Assembly (NCBI RefSeq): GCF_000003855.2
Contig: NW_003101679.1
Span: 1,171,093-1,235,092 of the forward strand
Reading direction: 5' to 3'
Source: Blastomyces gilchristii SLH14081
Lineage: Eukaryota; Ascomycota; Eurotiomycetes; Onygenales; Ajellomycetaceae
DNA length: 64,000 nucleotides
Below are positions 32,269 to 44,016 of the stretch, one piece after another; the stretch's first letter is position 1, and every line of letters begins with the position of its first letter. The notes beneath the pieces are model-generated. The model saw only the letters and a program-made list of their open reading frames with translations, was not told the DNA's origin and did no database searches. A program made the position numbers and the translations under genes.

Positions 32269-34713
32269 ATGTCTACCCTATTTCGTTCTCCGGAAGATAT
32301 CTCGTCTTCCGATTCCGAACCTCTGCCGGAGTTTGACCCTGGTGAGACCGACGAATGGCCGGGACACTCCCAAAAGGCTCCCACAGACACAAGCACCGAT
32401 ACTGCCGAGGCTTCAACCCGTTCTCATGAATACGGAACGTCTCAGTATGAGCAAGTTGAGACAAGTAATCGCCTTGACCAGGGGGATATCCCCGAACTCA
32501 ATGCAGAAGGACAGGCTGCTATGATGACTGCCGCCCTCCTAGAATTCTATTGCAACAGTCGCGCTGCTGACATCCTCAATGGGCAACCAGGATCCCATGG
32601 ACCATATACTCGAGATTCTCCTGAAGCGAAATTCTTAGGAAGGCATATGTATGCCTACAAGTCGCAGTTCTTGTCTCATCATGGTGTTATTGCAGGGGGA
32701 GTCGATGGGGAGGATTGGGAAAGTACGAGACAGTATTATAGAGATAACCTGGATGTGCTTGGTATGGCTGCCTTAGGAGATGCGGACTTGGGCGGCCGGT
32801 CCCCTCGCCCATCATCGAGGGGAGCTGTTAGACAGGCTGCAGGAATGGTAGATACAGAGCAACTTCAAAAGCGATTAGAAGGCCTCGATCTTGAAAACAT
32901 AAGGAACTTCACTCCACGTGGCGCTTCCCGCCCTAGTCTTCAAAGACGTATTACTGACAAAGCCCATGCTGAAGCTCCCAATGAGTCCATGCCGCCAAAT
33001 ATTGCGGATCTCGTAAAGCATACTCGTACTCCGTTCCCGCAGCTTCCCATCAACTTACCTGTTCTATATCCACAAGCTATGAATTTCCCCACTTCCCGCT
33101 ATACGATTGAGTTTGAAGAGGAAGCAATGATTGGCAGAGGGTCATATGGTGCTGTATACCGCGTGAGACATCACGTTGATGGCCAAGTTTATGCTGTGAA
33201 AAAAATACCGCTGGGAGAGAAACGACTGCGGCAAGTGCAGGAACGTGGTTTGAGAGGTCTAGATCATATCCTGAAGGAGGTTAGAACGCTCGCTCGGTTA
33301 GAGCACCCAAATGTTGTGCGTTATTTCGGTGCTTGGGCTGAATGCCCCAGTGGCCCAATTATCGAGACTTCCCCTACGAGCTTTCCAGTTGGTCATCGCG
33401 AGATGGACGATAATCAACAGCCACTCCTGAGCCCCGTATCGTCATCACCACGAAACGATGAATTAAACTTTAGCATCGTGTTTGAGGACTCCAGCCACGG
33501 AATCGTATTCGAGAACTCTTCCACAAATCGTGAAAGTGAAGTTGACGAGAGTGAACTCTCACACGACACTCCCGGCGCACGACGCGATAAGCAGAAATTT
33601 TATCAAAAATCAAGTGGCAGAGGTGACACCGTAGACGATGAAGTCCAGTCTCTTCCACGCCATTTTGACTTCCCAACCCCTGGCCACACAACAACGGAGA
33701 GTGAAACAAATGATGATGTTTTTTCTGACGGGATGGGGCATAGTGGCTCCATGGCCCATGTCAACCGGAAAATTGACCTAGTGAAACCTGGCCCTGTCCT
33801 TATGTTGCATATACAAATGTCGCTACATCCCTTGAGCCTGGCAAAATATCTGACTGCGAAGCCCGTCGCGCCAGGTCCCAAACCCCCGCAACATTGCTAC
33901 CATCTAGTTCCTTCTCTCAAAATCATTCTGGGAGTCTTGGCTGGCGTGGAGTATCTGCATGCCACTGGCATAGTGCATCGGGACCTAAAGCCTGCAAACA
34001 TTTTCCTTTCTCCAGCAGGTGCGCAGGACAGCCCATGTCCAACATGCAAGAAAGCTGGTACAGAAAGGACTTGGTACACGGCACCTCGCATCGGTGATTT
34101 CGGCCTCGTTGCAGAAATATCCCAATGCCAGGATGAAGATAAAGGGCTTCTGTGTAGTTCCACAGGGACCCATGTCCGTCCTGTTGGCACGGAATTCTAC
34201 CGACCGCCCATCGTCACATCCTCATACCCTACCACACGTCACAGCACACACCATGGAATCAATGACAATGGCGGTGGCCACGGTGACAATGAGATACACC
34301 ATAATAAGATACGCAGTGCCCTCAGCATCGACGAAAGCCTAGACGTTTTCGCGCTTGGTGTCATCCTCTTTGAACTACTATATAAGTTTGAGACCCGAAT
34401 GGAGCGCCAAATGACGCTCTGTGATCTGACCTGTTCACCCAATCCGCGGATGAAGCACCAGCGCAGGCCCTCCAGACTCGTGCCTAAACTTCCATCTGAC
34501 TTCGCAACCAAGGTTGATTGTTCGGGGATCTTCAAAGATGAGAGTGAGAGTGGTACTACGGATATCCTTAGAAAGTTGACTGGATGTATAAAGGGAATGC
34601 TCGATCCGGATCCTCGTTGCAGATGGTCATGTAAGGATGTGCAGCGATGTTTGAATGACATAGTATCCAGGTATGAAAACCCAACCTGGACCGGTGATGT
34701 CGGAATAAATTAG
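32269..34713 (+). CDS. eIF2-alpha kinase, HRI/IfkB-like
   Basis: Single-exon 814-residue Ser/Thr kinase. The ATG at 32269 (context CATAATGTC) is preferred; the frame stays open upstream only to a TTG. The N-terminal 270 residues are acidic and low in recognisable domains. The kinase core begins with the glycine loop GRGSYGAVY near residue 288 and the lysine in VYAVKK near 311. A long Ser-rich insert (about 370-510) splits the N-lobe, as in PEK/HRI/GCN2 kinases. HRDLKPANIF is near 569 and DFGL near 609, and GTEFYRPP stands in place of the usual GT-x-x-Y-x-x-P-E. There is no RWD or HisRS domain, arguing against a GCN2 orthologue. Family members phosphorylate eIF2-alpha to damp translation under stress. 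Confidence 0.88.
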   Translation: MSTLFRSPEDISSSDSEPLPEFDPGETDEWPGHSQKAPTDTSTDTAEASTRSHEYGTSQYEQVETSNRLDQGDIPELNAEGQAAMMTAALLEFYCNSRAADILNGQPGSHGPYTRDSPEAKFLGRHMYAYKSQFLSHHGVIAGGVDGEDWESTRQYYRDNLDVLGMAALGDADLGGRSPRPSSRGAVRQAAGMVDTEQLQKRLEGLDLENIRNFTPRGASRPSLQRRITDKAHAEAPNESMPPNIADLVKHTRTPFPQLPINLPVLYPQAMNFPTSRYTIEFEEEAMIGRGSYGAVYRVRHHVDGQVYAVKKIPLGEKRLRQVQERGLRGLDHILKEVRTLARLEHPNVVRYFGAWAECPSGPIIETSPTSFPVGHREMDDNQQPLLSPVSSSPRNDELNFSIVFEDSSHGIVFENSSTNRESEVDESELSHDTPGARRDKQKFYQKSSGRGDTVDDEVQSLPRHFDFPTPGHTTTESETNDDVFSDGMGHSGSMAHVNRKIDLVKPGPVLMLHIQMSLHPLSLAKYLTAKPVAPGPKPPQHCYHLVPSLKIILGVLAGVEYLHATGIVHRDLKPANIFLSPAGAQDSPCPTCKKAGTERTWYTAPRIGDFGLVAEISQCQDEDKGLLCSSTGTHVRPVGTEFYRPPIVTSSYPTTRHSTHHGINDNGGGHGDNEIHHNKIRSALSIDESLDVFALGVILFELLYKFETRMERQMTLCDLTCSPNPRMKHQRRPSRLVPKLPSDFATKVDCSGIFKDESESGTTDILRKLTGCIKGMLDPDPRCRWSCKDVQRCLNDIVSRYENPTWTGDVGIN

Positions 34714-35154
34714 AAGCAAAGCCATTCTTGCTGCTTTCTTCTTTGGGTTTCAAGCGCATGATTCTCCCCTCCTTTTATGTCTCCATCCCTTTTCGGAGCC
34801 TGGTGTTTCCTTTGTTAACTTCTTTTTCCTTCCAACGGCGCTATGTCGCTCTTAGATGACTTCCAATACTAAATATCCTAGAGTTTGATTGTGGTAAAGC
34901 TTCTGAGAAAAGGCGAAAGACCTTGTAAGATTTAATTCTTGGCTCTGGATTGCCCAAATCCATTTGTTTGCTTTTGGTGACTGTATATACAGTAGTTCGT
35001 GCAGTTCATGCACAGTACATCGCCACTCTTCTGGAGCAGTATCTCACTCACTATGCTTGTAGGAATCAAACGGGAAATCATGGTTATCTCCCTTTCAAAA
35101 TGGGCAATAGCGAAAGGGTGAAACGAAGCGGATGAAGGCGGAGTAAGTTCGTAG
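34714..35154. other. Intergenic gap between converging genes
   Basis: About 440 bp between the kinase stop and the stop of the next, oppositely oriented gene. It should hold both 3' UTRs; nothing else is seen. Confidence 0.6.
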
Positions 35155-36357
35155 TTATAGCGCAGCCCGGCCGCTTTCATTTTCATCAACATATATCACT
35201 GCCTTTCCATATATTTTCCGCGCCTGTAGGTCTGACATGGCATTGCGCACCTCACTCAACCCACGGTATCTTTTTTCAAACGTCACTGGCTTGACGGCAT
35301 TAGACTTTATGAGGTTCATCAATCCATCCCATATCAGTTTGGTTTCATTAGGATTTCTGCGATTGGTTTCCCCGTATCGCTATTATCGTATGCGCCCAGT
35401 CAGCTGTCTGAGGTAAACCCCATATCTCCGGAATTGAAAAGGGGGGGGGTAGGAAGTGGAGGCTGTGCAGGAAGAACTCACGTAACCTATCACAACCGCC
35501 TGTCTCAACAAAATCCGATTAACAGACAATTGCTCCATAACACCCTCTCTCCCTGCAAACCCCACGAGAACAATCTTTCCAGCGACAGGCCTCAAGCATC
35601 TCAAACTCTCTTTAACCAACCCAACATTATCAATGACTACATCCACCCCCTTCCCCTCTGTGATCTTCCTAACGTTGCTCGTCCAACTTTCACCACCATC
35701 TCCCTTCCCACCCGTCTCCACAATCGCATCCACACATCCAAGGCCCCTAAGCATCCTCACCTTCTCCGAATCCCCTAAGCTCCTCACACCTGCAATCACC
35801 CTCGCCCCGCACGCCTTAGCTATCTGGCAAGCATAAACACCAACCCCTCCTGCCGCCCCATGAATTAGCACCCACTGCCCATCCCCCACATCCCCACGCA
35901 TCACAACGGCCCCATATGCCACTGACGCCGTAGCCGCGAGGCCAGCTGCGTCTTTAAACGCCCATCCTGGAGGGATGCGGTGGAGAGAGCCGACGGGGAC
36001 GACAATGCGCTCTGCAAAGGCACCCGGGCCGGCTCCGAAGACTTTGTCGCCGATTTGGAGTGGGTGTTCGTCTGCTGTATCGTGATTGCTCGTGCGGGCA
36101 AGGGGTGTGGTGGGCGCGGGTTCGCCGAGGGCGATTATTGTGCCAGAAAATTCGAGGCCGAGGGTAAAAGGGGGCCGGATTAGAGAGGTGTTGTTTTGGT
36201 GCTTGCCCTGCGCGTAGAGGAGATCGACGTGGTTTAGGGCTGCGCAGTGGATTCTTATCAGCGCTTCGTTGGGGCTGGGGGGTGGTGGGATGGGGATCGT
36301 TTGTGGGCTGATGGAGGAGAGGGGGGCGGAGAAGTCGGTTATGTGGATTGCTTGCAT
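35155..36357 (-). CDS. Quinone oxidoreductase-like MDR (zinc-independent) dehydrogenase
   Basis: Two exons, 36357-35482 and 35379-35155, encode 366 residues; the 102-bp intron is GT-AG, phase 0, with TAATAG acceptor. The N-terminal GroES-like fold shows AALNHVDLLYAQGK and LGLEFSGTIIALG. The Rossmann part shows the NADP-binding IHGAAGGVGVYACQIAK near residue 165, then VDVVIDNVG and VGFAG. No structural-zinc cysteine cluster is visible, so zeta-crystallin/quinone reductase is more likely than alcohol dehydrogenase. Physiological substrate is unknown. It converges with the kinase gene. Confidence 0.9.
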
Positions 36358-37024
36358 GGTTTTTGCTATTTGTGAAGGAAGGTCTCAAGCAAGGATGGAA
36401 GGTAGGGAAAGGTGTTTGGTAGAGGCGTGGTGGGCTAGGAGTTATCGTTTACTATCGTAGTTCGTTTGAGAAGATTTAGTTGAGAGGGCAGCGCGGAGGT
36501 CTGGGTACGTCGAGTCATTGCGAGGAGTGATTTCAATTAACTCATCGTCAACGACCTCAATTGAATCGCCAGTATGAGAGTCTGAGCCTCGGATTAAAAA
36601 GTTGGGCCTAGTCTTCCCTAGGTTTCTGTTTGATGCGCATTTGAATTCTTCTTCGCGCCCTACCTAGCTACATTATTGGTAATTTTGATTGGTTCGCTGT
36701 TTGTATAGTAGTTACATGTACCTCGGGAGCTAGGATATTGGTATCGGGCCGAGTTTGTGGGGTAACCGGTGCCGAAGCTTATCGGACTTCGGGATTGAGA
36801 TGGGAGACGTTCCGGTCACTTTCAAGCAATCCAAAATGTACTGCACTAGGGATTTCATGAGTGGTACCCCGAAGGTACCTACGAAATATGCCAGGAGACA
36901 TCAGGAGGGGATACTTTCCAACTGAATCACGATTGCTATGCGGAAAACAAGGCTACGACAACTCTGGATAAAAAAAGAGGACCAAAAACTCTTTCATTTC
37001 AAATTTGAAAACTCTCCTTCGATC

Positions 37025-37062
<38 letters not shown>

Positions 37063-37278
37063 AAATGAAATGAAAATGAAAAATGAAATGAAAAATGAAA
37101 AAATGAAAAATGAAAAAAAAAATGAAAAAAAAGAAAAAGGTGGTTTGAAAACTATGGGCGGGGTAAGCCAAAACATACTATGTAACAGCTCCCTGTAGAC
37201 TGCTCTCTTGTCCCTTGCTAATATATATATATATATATATATGTTGTTCCATCATCGTGAGGGGCGACCTCAATCACC
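36358..37278. other. Intergenic region with poly-A and TGAAA repeat
   Basis: About 0.9 kb between two same-strand genes. It contains A35 (37026-37060) running into a TGAAA/TGAAAA repeat to about 37135, and a (TA)n run near 37219-37241. No gene is seen. Confidence 0.65.
37026..37135 (+). repeat. A35 tract plus TGAAA microsatellite
   Basis: Thirty-five A followed by imperfect TGAAATGAAA and GAAAAATG repeats. A Phe-rich minus-strand reading frame over it is a composition artefact. Confidence 0.9.
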
Positions 37279-37755
37279 TCAATCACCTCCATCAAACGCC
37301 TTCTTCAACGTCGCAATATCAAACTTGATGCTGTTCAACATCGCATCCGTAACCGTAACCCTCTTTGCCTTCTCCTTGTCGGAATCTCCCATCATCTCCA
37401 TCAAGCATTTCGGAACAATCTGCCATGAGACGCCAAATTTATCGGTGACCCAACCACACTGTGACTCTTTGCCGCCATCCACGAGCAACGCCGCCCACAA
37501 ACGGTCAACCTCGTCCTGATCCTCGCAAATGGTGAAAAGGGACGCTGCCGGGGAGAGGGTGAAATAAGTGCCGCCATTCAGGAGAGATATCTCCTGGCCG
37601 TCGAGAACGAGTGTGACCAGAGTATCGAAGCTGCTGACTATGCGAGAATTTTTAAAGAGGGAGACGTAGAACTCGGCTGCCTTGATGGCGTCTTTCTCGA
37701 ACCAGAGACATGTGTGAATTTTGTGCGAGGGAACGGTGAAAGTTGGGAGGGACAT
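37279..37755 (-). CDS. PhnB-like / 3-demethylubiquinone-9 3-methyltransferase-domain protein
   Basis: Intact single-exon ORF of 158 residues with the glyoxalase-like signature: HTCLWFEKDAIKAAEFYVSLF at the start, LDGQEISLLNGG, SLFTICEDQDEVDRLWAALL, GWVTDKFGVSWQIVP and a C-terminal MLNSIKFDIATLKKAFDGG. The segment between SSFD and LVTLVLDG is shorter than in typical members, which carry about 15-20 more residues there. The methyltransferase name is a historical domain label. The fold is a metal-binding betaalphabeta dimer and the substrate is unknown. Confidence 0.88.
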   Translation of the reverse strand: MSLPTFTVPSHKIHTCLWFEKDAIKAAEFYVSLFKNSRIVSSFDTLVTLVLDGQEISLLNGGTYFTLSPAASLFTICEDQDEVDRLWAALLVDGGKESQCGWVTDKFGVSWQIVPKCLMEMMGDSDKEKAKRVTVTDAMLNSIKFDIATLKKAFDGGD

Positions 37756-39605
37756 GGTGGTCAGAGGAAGGAGTAAAGGTTTTTTTCTTTGGTGTTGGGT
37801 GGATAAATTTCCAATTGATCAATTTTGACCCCGAGAGTTTAGATTATGGTATGCTCATATTGTTCCTGCGGAGCTCCAGAGATTGAGATGCGCTTGGGGT
37901 GGGAAAGGAAGGATCTTTTTATGTCCTGGCTACGTCGCATCAACCTTCCCCTCTTCATCTCATCGACCAACGCTATCTGAAGCTTGTAGATGTGACTCAT
38001 TGACCCTTGAACAACCCTGGAAGAGTTGATTCTGTGGGATGCAAACCCCTTGATGCTCAAATCCGGTCGAACAAGCCGACAATACGAAATCATTTCAGGC
38101 AGCAATCACGTGTTTTCAGGCCACTGGATCTTTAACGCCCATTCCCATACACATCTCACCAAACACCCCCTCATCCATTTGGTTTTCAGGAGGGGAAATG
38201 CGTTTGCAGGCTGATCATATATCGGAGTTCGGGCCAATTCAAATTGGGACCCTGTCTTCTTTGAAGCGTACGGCCGTTATTTGTCTTGGGAGTTCAGTTC
38301 CGACTGCTCTGCGAACTTGTATCCGGGGATAATAAAATTTTGGACGCGCTCCGCTGGAATAAACAGGAACCCATCTCCTATCTGAAATTAATGAAGAACA
38401 TCTTTAAGAACATCACGTTGTGGTCCCTATGCCCTTTGAATGGAGCCCCATGTCGAGTAAGTTATTTCCAAAGCGTGTTAAAATCTACGTCTACTATAAC
38501 CGGGCGGTATTTTAACTTAGCAGCTTCCTGAATGAACTGCGATTTTGGAGGGGAGGCGGGATCACCTAATTGGCATTTGAAGGGTATCTTCTTCATATGG
38601 TGAAGCGTTCTTGCGTTTATATCGAACAATGAGAACTAACTCACCTTGCTGCCCTTCATCCTGCTTGCTTGCCCGATATATGACACAGCCGATATGAATG
38701 AATAGGCGGCCGGTGTCCGGCGGCGCTTGCCCAAGAACAAAAGCGCATTTTTGCAAAAACTTTGGCTTCCTGTGGGTCATGCTGCATTTATATGATTTTT
38801 AACCGATTTATAAATAATATTTCGTCCCCTTTGTTGCTTCAATTTCCCCAGAAAATGGATTGCTTGGAAAAACTTGGCAGCACCAGAGACATTCACACGC
38901 GTGGAGCAAAACTGGGCCCAAAAAATTGCTGGTCCACTGATATGCAAGCTAACTTGACACAAGCTTGCTAAGGCGAGCCAAGCGGCCCCACAGGGCCCAC
39001 CGCTGGGCAAGAAGACCCAACATAGAAGCCCCGAGCAGCGCCTGGACGGCCTGGAACCCCGTTAGCCGGACGCCTAATCCTTGGGGCTGCTCGCGCAGCT
39101 GCCGCCCTAGCCAAGCTTACGTCACTGCCAACCAGGGGCAGCCCCCCCTGGAAACATTTTTGCCGCCAATCGGGGAGACTTAAGCAATACCCAGGCAAAC
39201 ATCATGGCTATTTTTGTGGCTCTGGAACAAGATCAAACATGAGCTAAGACAGAATAATGGGTCTGTAGTGGAACTTGGGAGCCCTGAGTTTTCCTGAAAT
39301 GCAAAGAAGACCAATCCCATCCCGTCGAAGCAATGCCCGATTGGCCTGATCCTAGCAAGCTTGAGTTTCTTTGGAGCCTTGAGAACGAGCATGGAAGAAG
39401 CAGATGAATTGTAAATTTTTGGAACCCCAGATTTCACGAGCAATGGCATTTCTCTTCGGTTGCAATTGCAATCTTTTCTTCTCATCTTCTTACTCCTTCC
39501 TTTAACCTGTGCGATGATACTCAGGGCAATCGTTTCGTCGTCGTTGCCGCTCTTTTCTTTTCGGTCTTTTCATTTTGAATAATACACTCCTTTCAACATT
39601 CTGCA
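37756..39605. other. Intergenic region, no gene seen
   Basis: About 1.85 kb between divergent genes, including both promoters. Short ORFs have no recognisable domain. A GC-rich inverted-repeat block at 38961-39118 stands out and is listed separately. Confidence 0.6.
38961..39118. repeat. GC-rich block bounded by imperfect inverted repeats
   Basis: AAGCTTGCTAAGGCGAGC (38961-38978) faces AAGCTTGGCTAGGGCGGC on the minus strand (39118-39101). The interior is GC-rich with small internal hairpins such as GGCCCCACAGGGCC. It could be a MITE-like relic or a structured regulatory block. No clear target duplication was found. Confidence 0.4.
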
Positions 39606-41527
39606 ATGGCTTGGATTCGACGATGGGTCATCACCCTAATTTTCACTTTTGTTTTCCTATTCACTTTGCTTCACATAAATAATCTTTCATCGCCCGACTC
39701 GACGTCCTCTGTCTCCTCACCACCCGCAAGACGAAAACAGAAAGTTGTTCACAATTGGTTCAGGCGGCATGTCATCAAATACCCTGTGACGTCTATGGTC
39801 CCTCTTCCAACCACGAAACCCGTACCAATTCCAAAAATCCAATTTGAATTTGGAAATGAGGATCCAAATTCCAAGGCAATTAGAGAATCTCGCCGGGATT
39901 TAGTAAAAAAGGCATTCCTCCATACATGGAAAGGATATAAGGAATATGCCTGGTTGAAGGATGAGCTTGCACCCGTTAACGGTGGGGCGAGGAATCCATA
40001 CGGTGGGTGGGGTGCAACGTTAGTTGATACGCTGGATACGTTGTGGCTCATGGGCTTGGAGAAGGAATTCAAGGAGGCTGTTGCGGCAGTTAAGCACATT
40101 GACTTCTCGTCTAGTAACATGTTAATGCTAAATGTGTTTGAAACGAATATTCGGTATTTGGGTGGATTTCTAGCAGCCTACGATCTTTCAGAGGGAGCTT
40201 ATCCGGTCCTTTTGCAAAAAGCGGTAGAAGTAGGAGATCTTCTATACATTGCATTCGATACTCCGAATCGAATGCCCGTTCTCCGTTGGTACTGGCCTGG
40301 GGCAAGGGATGGTGATAACCAGGAGTCAAGCACGCTAAATAATCTTGCTGAACTCGGGTCATTATCCCTCGAATTCACAAGGCTATCGCAGATTACCGGG
40401 GACCACAAGTACTATGATGCCATCCATCGGATCACAAATATACTTCAGGAGCACCAGTTTAACACAAAGATTCCTGGATTATGGCCGCTATCTGTCGATA
40501 CTCAAACTCCCTCATTTACTAGGGATCGTCGATTCACTTTTGGTAGCATGGCAGATTCTCTGTATGAGTATCTACCGAAAGTACGAAACTCAAATACCGA
40601 TGCATCTGCCCTTCCATGATCTGGTGGCTAATAATGCATCAATTTAGGAATATATCTTACTCGGTGGCCGGAACCAGCAGTACAAAGACATGTACGAAAA
40701 AGCCATCGAAGTGGCCAAGAAACACATTTTTTTCCGGCCCATGACCAAAGACAGTGATGACATCCTGATTTCCGGAACTGCATATATTGGAGGAACAACA
40801 ATGGTCACACTCAGACCCGAAGGACAACACCTTACGTGCTTTGTAGGGGGTATGGTTGCCCTTGGTGCTAAGGTCTTCAATCGCCCTGAGGAACTCGAGA
40901 TCGCCAGAAAACTCGCAGAAGGTTGTATCTGGGCATACAAAGCCACTCCCAGTGGGGTAATGCCAGAGACGTTCGAGGTAGTCCCCTGTGAGGACCAGGC
41001 GGATTGCAAGTGGCGACCGGAGTCGTGGTTTATTGGTGAAATTCATGACGGGGCTTCAGACAGCGACTACGAGCGCATGGGCCGGGAACAGGGGAAGGTT
41101 GCCGGATTTTCCACAATTATCCAAAGGGGATATTCTTTAAGGTATTTATTTTATTTTATTTATTGCTCCTCCCGCCCCTTCCCTATTAAAATATCAAGGA
41201 CCCTGCCGATTTTAACACACCATACAAAACAGGCCCGAGGCTATCGAATCCGTCTTCATCCTCTACCGCATCACTGGCGACAGGAGCCTCCAAGACAAAG
41301 GTTGGGAAATGTTCTCTGCCATCGAGAAGCATGCGAAGACGGAGTTCGCTTACGGCGGCCTGGATGATGTCACGTCGCCAAAACCGAGGGTGGAGAATGA
41401 GATGGAGTCGTTCTGGACTGGGGAGACGTTGAAATATTTTTATCTTCTGTTTAGCGAGCCGGATCTCGCGAGTTTGGACAAGTATGTTTTTAATACGGAG
41501 GCGCATCCGTTTTTGATGGATTGGTAA
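39606..41527 (+). CDS. Class I alpha-1,2-mannosidase (GH47), type II membrane protein
   Basis: Three exons, 39606-40580, 40648-41141 and 41233-41527, encode 587 residues; both introns are GT-AG and in phase. A signal-anchor (WVITLIFTFVFLFTLL) lies at about residues 7-22, followed by a Ser/Pro stem. GH47 motifs include HTWKGYKEYAW, GWGATLVDTLDTLWLMGL, FETNIRYLGGFLAAYDLS, SLSLEFTRLSQITGD, FTFGSMADSLYEYLPK, HLTCFVGGMVALGAK, RPEAIES and the terminal FNTEAHP whose Thr binds calcium in the family. It trims alpha-1,2-mannose from N-glycans in the ER or Golgi. GH47 has several fungal paralogues and I cannot say which one this is. Confidence 0.92.
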
Positions 41528-42430
41528 ATAGATGAGGCTTGTTGGTTGGTTTGGTTTGTTTGGAGAATATGGGTGTTAAATTATAGAAAGTCGCATGCAT
41601 AGAGTGGTCTAAAGGATAGATGGTATGTATACTGCAACAAGGGGTGGGTGCTTTTTGCATTTTGAGGCTGGAATCGTTATTTTCCTTAGGTTTGTATTAT
41701 TATTGTGGGACTAGATCAGGCGTTTCGAGAATATATTGACTTCTATACAGGTAGCTATCCCAAGTGTCATCTTGTAGTTTTTTCTTTTCTTTTTCTTTAT
41801 TTCCTTCCTGGATATCAGCATATGTGGATAACGTAGCATCATCATTTGAGAGGAACGGGGAAGGCATCATTAGAAATAACCTGAGCCATCATATCTTGTT
41901 TTAACTTGTCGACATTTGATCCTACAGGATGGGCAGGGGGGCAGGGAAATTTGAAAACTTAGTTTAATCATGATGACAGTCCCTGAACTGCGGGACGTCT
42001 GTGAATGCTAGATCGACACCTGCAGCAACAACGCGCGAGCTAGAAGACCAGTGGGGGAGAGTACCACGACCACAACTAAGCGGCATATTCGTTTTTTATC
42101 TTTGTCACATTCATGACTTTCAGCGTGCCGTCCGCGATACTTTTCCGAAATAAACGAGTAGGCAAGATGCAGTAATCGCCTATCAACCCTGGGCAGTATG
42201 TCTTTCACTTTCCACTATGAGATGTTCGGGGGAATCCGCTGTAGGTAACCAGCAACTTAACCATGTCAATAAGGAAGCAACCCGCGTACATATGGGCTTA
42301 AGGGCAGCCGCTGGGAGACACAGTTCAGGATCTTGCTCTTGGTTACCTCAGGAGTTTTGGTAACACCCAAATTTTTGTGGCTAACTTCTGGCCGGAGCAT
42401 ATGGGAAAATAGGTTGCATCTCTGCATGAC
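41528..42430. other. Intergenic region, nothing recognised
   Basis: About 0.9 kb downstream of the GH47 gene, with short chance ORFs only. A pyrimidine-rich stretch near 41785-41805 is the only compositional feature. Confidence 0.55.
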
Positions 42431-42599
42431 GAAGGTCTCAAATGAACCTAGCCCTGACCAACCTTACCCTGTGGCACCATCGAGAGGTGTCACGGCACTC
42501 TGCTAACCGAACAGACATATCTCTCGGTTGGTCGAATGAGGGGTTGCTTGCCGTTCTAGTAGACATTTGTTTGGAATGATGCACAAATCTTCTTCCATG

Positions 42600-43340
42600 C
42601 CGATCAAATCCTATTTCCAGGGACGTATCAGAAACATTAGTTTCTGTTCTTAGCGGCTGCCTTGTCGTACCGTTCTCCACGAACAATCGTAGATAGAGGG
42701 CGATCCACAGCATCGTCAACAATTGAAACCCATTGCTTAATCAAACAAGGGATACCTTTCCCACGGACGCGGCATATGAAGCTGGCACCTCCATTAGAAT
42801 TTCGCACGAGCCCAAGAATGTTGACAACAGTGAGACACCCTGTTCAGCCACCATCACCAAGACAATATATTTGCTCCCATATTCCGGTCGACACTCTGTT
42901 GTGCAGACTTCGTAGCATTTTCTCTGACTGTGGGCCATTCGCCCAGCCATACATTGCTAGTTCAATGTTTCGGGATGTAATATGTCCAATGTGTCTGAAA
43001 TAAAACAATATGAGAGTACCTAGAACGTCAAGGCAAGGGGTTCCCGCGCGATTTTGAGATTCAGATATCATTAGATACCTTGGATTGTAGCAGCCATTCG
43101 TAGCTCCATACTAGCGGCGAACCTCGCCAAACTCCTCAGCATCAAACCCCACAGGTAGAAATAGATATCTGAAAAACTGAGCACCTGTTTGTCCTCTGTC
43201 ACATCGACTCCTTCAAATTCAACAGAAGTAGCTACAAGAAGAAGAGCTATAATGAGTAGTGATTTGTTATGTAAACAATGACTTGAGGGCTTACCATTTG
43301 TCAGTCTTCTCATTGTGGATAAGATTCTGAGCCTGCAATC
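42600..43340 (-). pseudogene. Degenerate unrecognised coding region (possible secreted protein)
   Basis: Minus-strand pieces read as protein but do not join into one open frame. A signal-like start (MRRLTN then ALLLVATS after a GT-AG intron) lies at about 43315-43210. Other segments are QFFRYLFLPVGFDAEEFGEV and NGCYNPRYLMISES (about 43190-43050), MYGWANGPQSEKM (near 42940), and a closing segment with GGASFICRVRGKGIPC and VDDAVDRPLST ending at a TAA near 42647. A TAG and a TGA interrupt otherwise continuous-looking frames and one frame change is needed. I do not recognise the family. It may be a pseudogene or a multi-intron gene whose splicing I cannot resolve. Confidence 0.35.
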
Positions 43341-43424
43341 CCAAGGACGTCCGTGAAAGCTAAATAGCTCACTATAAGTAGTCATGACTAGTAAGTAAAG
43401 GTCCAAATAGTAAAGGGCTGCTAC

Positions 43425-44016
43425 TTATGTCAGACTCCTTTCAAATGAAGCTCTGACCACATTGCGCTTCCAGAGAGGGTAGCTCCAGAAATCAGTCAGT
43501 GAGACACCTGGGAGTTCATCACAATAAACATCAGATAGCCTTTTGACAGGCATTTTAGGCCCGTCTTGCCATGAGCTCACAACATTGAGCAGCTTGGGGA
43601 TCACTGTGCATTTCTTCTTGTTGAAGCGAGTGTGGGAGTGCAGCTCATTACATGTCCAGCCTGCTGGCACTGTTTCTGCTAGCTGAGTGCAAACTCCTGA
43701 GTTGAAACTAGGCAGGAACTCTGGGGGTACTCTATGGGCAAGATTTATTCCAGTTTGCTGATATATGTAGACATGTGTATCCTTAGTGTATTTGTACTTT
43801 GACAAACACCCGTCTCCTGTTCTATCTGCCCTGGAAAATCTCCTTGTAGTGATAGACAGCCTGGGCCTCGGCTTTGCCTCTGTGGATGCTGGGGAGTGAG
43901 GGCAGCAGAGTTGACTTCTCAGTGATTTTCTCATTGATGCGCCAGACATGGCAGTGCAGCTTGAAATTGTCCCCCAGATTGCCTATCCAGATGTTGGGGA
44001 AGTTGACGCGACCCAT
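43425..44016 (-). pseudogene. Unrecognised minus-strand coding region, possibly broken
   Basis: Two overlapping frames look protein-like. 44016-43822 reads NIWIGNLGDNFKLHCHVWRI and continues to YHYKEIFQGR. A second frame ending at 43425 contains KYTKDTHVYIYQQTG, a Cys-containing middle (CTQLAETVPAGWTCNEL) and a terminal FWSYPLWKRNVVRASFE. The first stops where the second becomes plausible, which suggests a frameshift or short intron near 43820. Local CpG is low relative to neighbours. No family is recognised and it may belong with the preceding region. Confidence 0.3.

Noticed and set aside
35434..36460. Several ORFs overlapping the MDR dehydrogenase
   Set aside because: Low-complexity Pro/Arg- or Gly-rich shadows of a well-supported gene on the minus strand.
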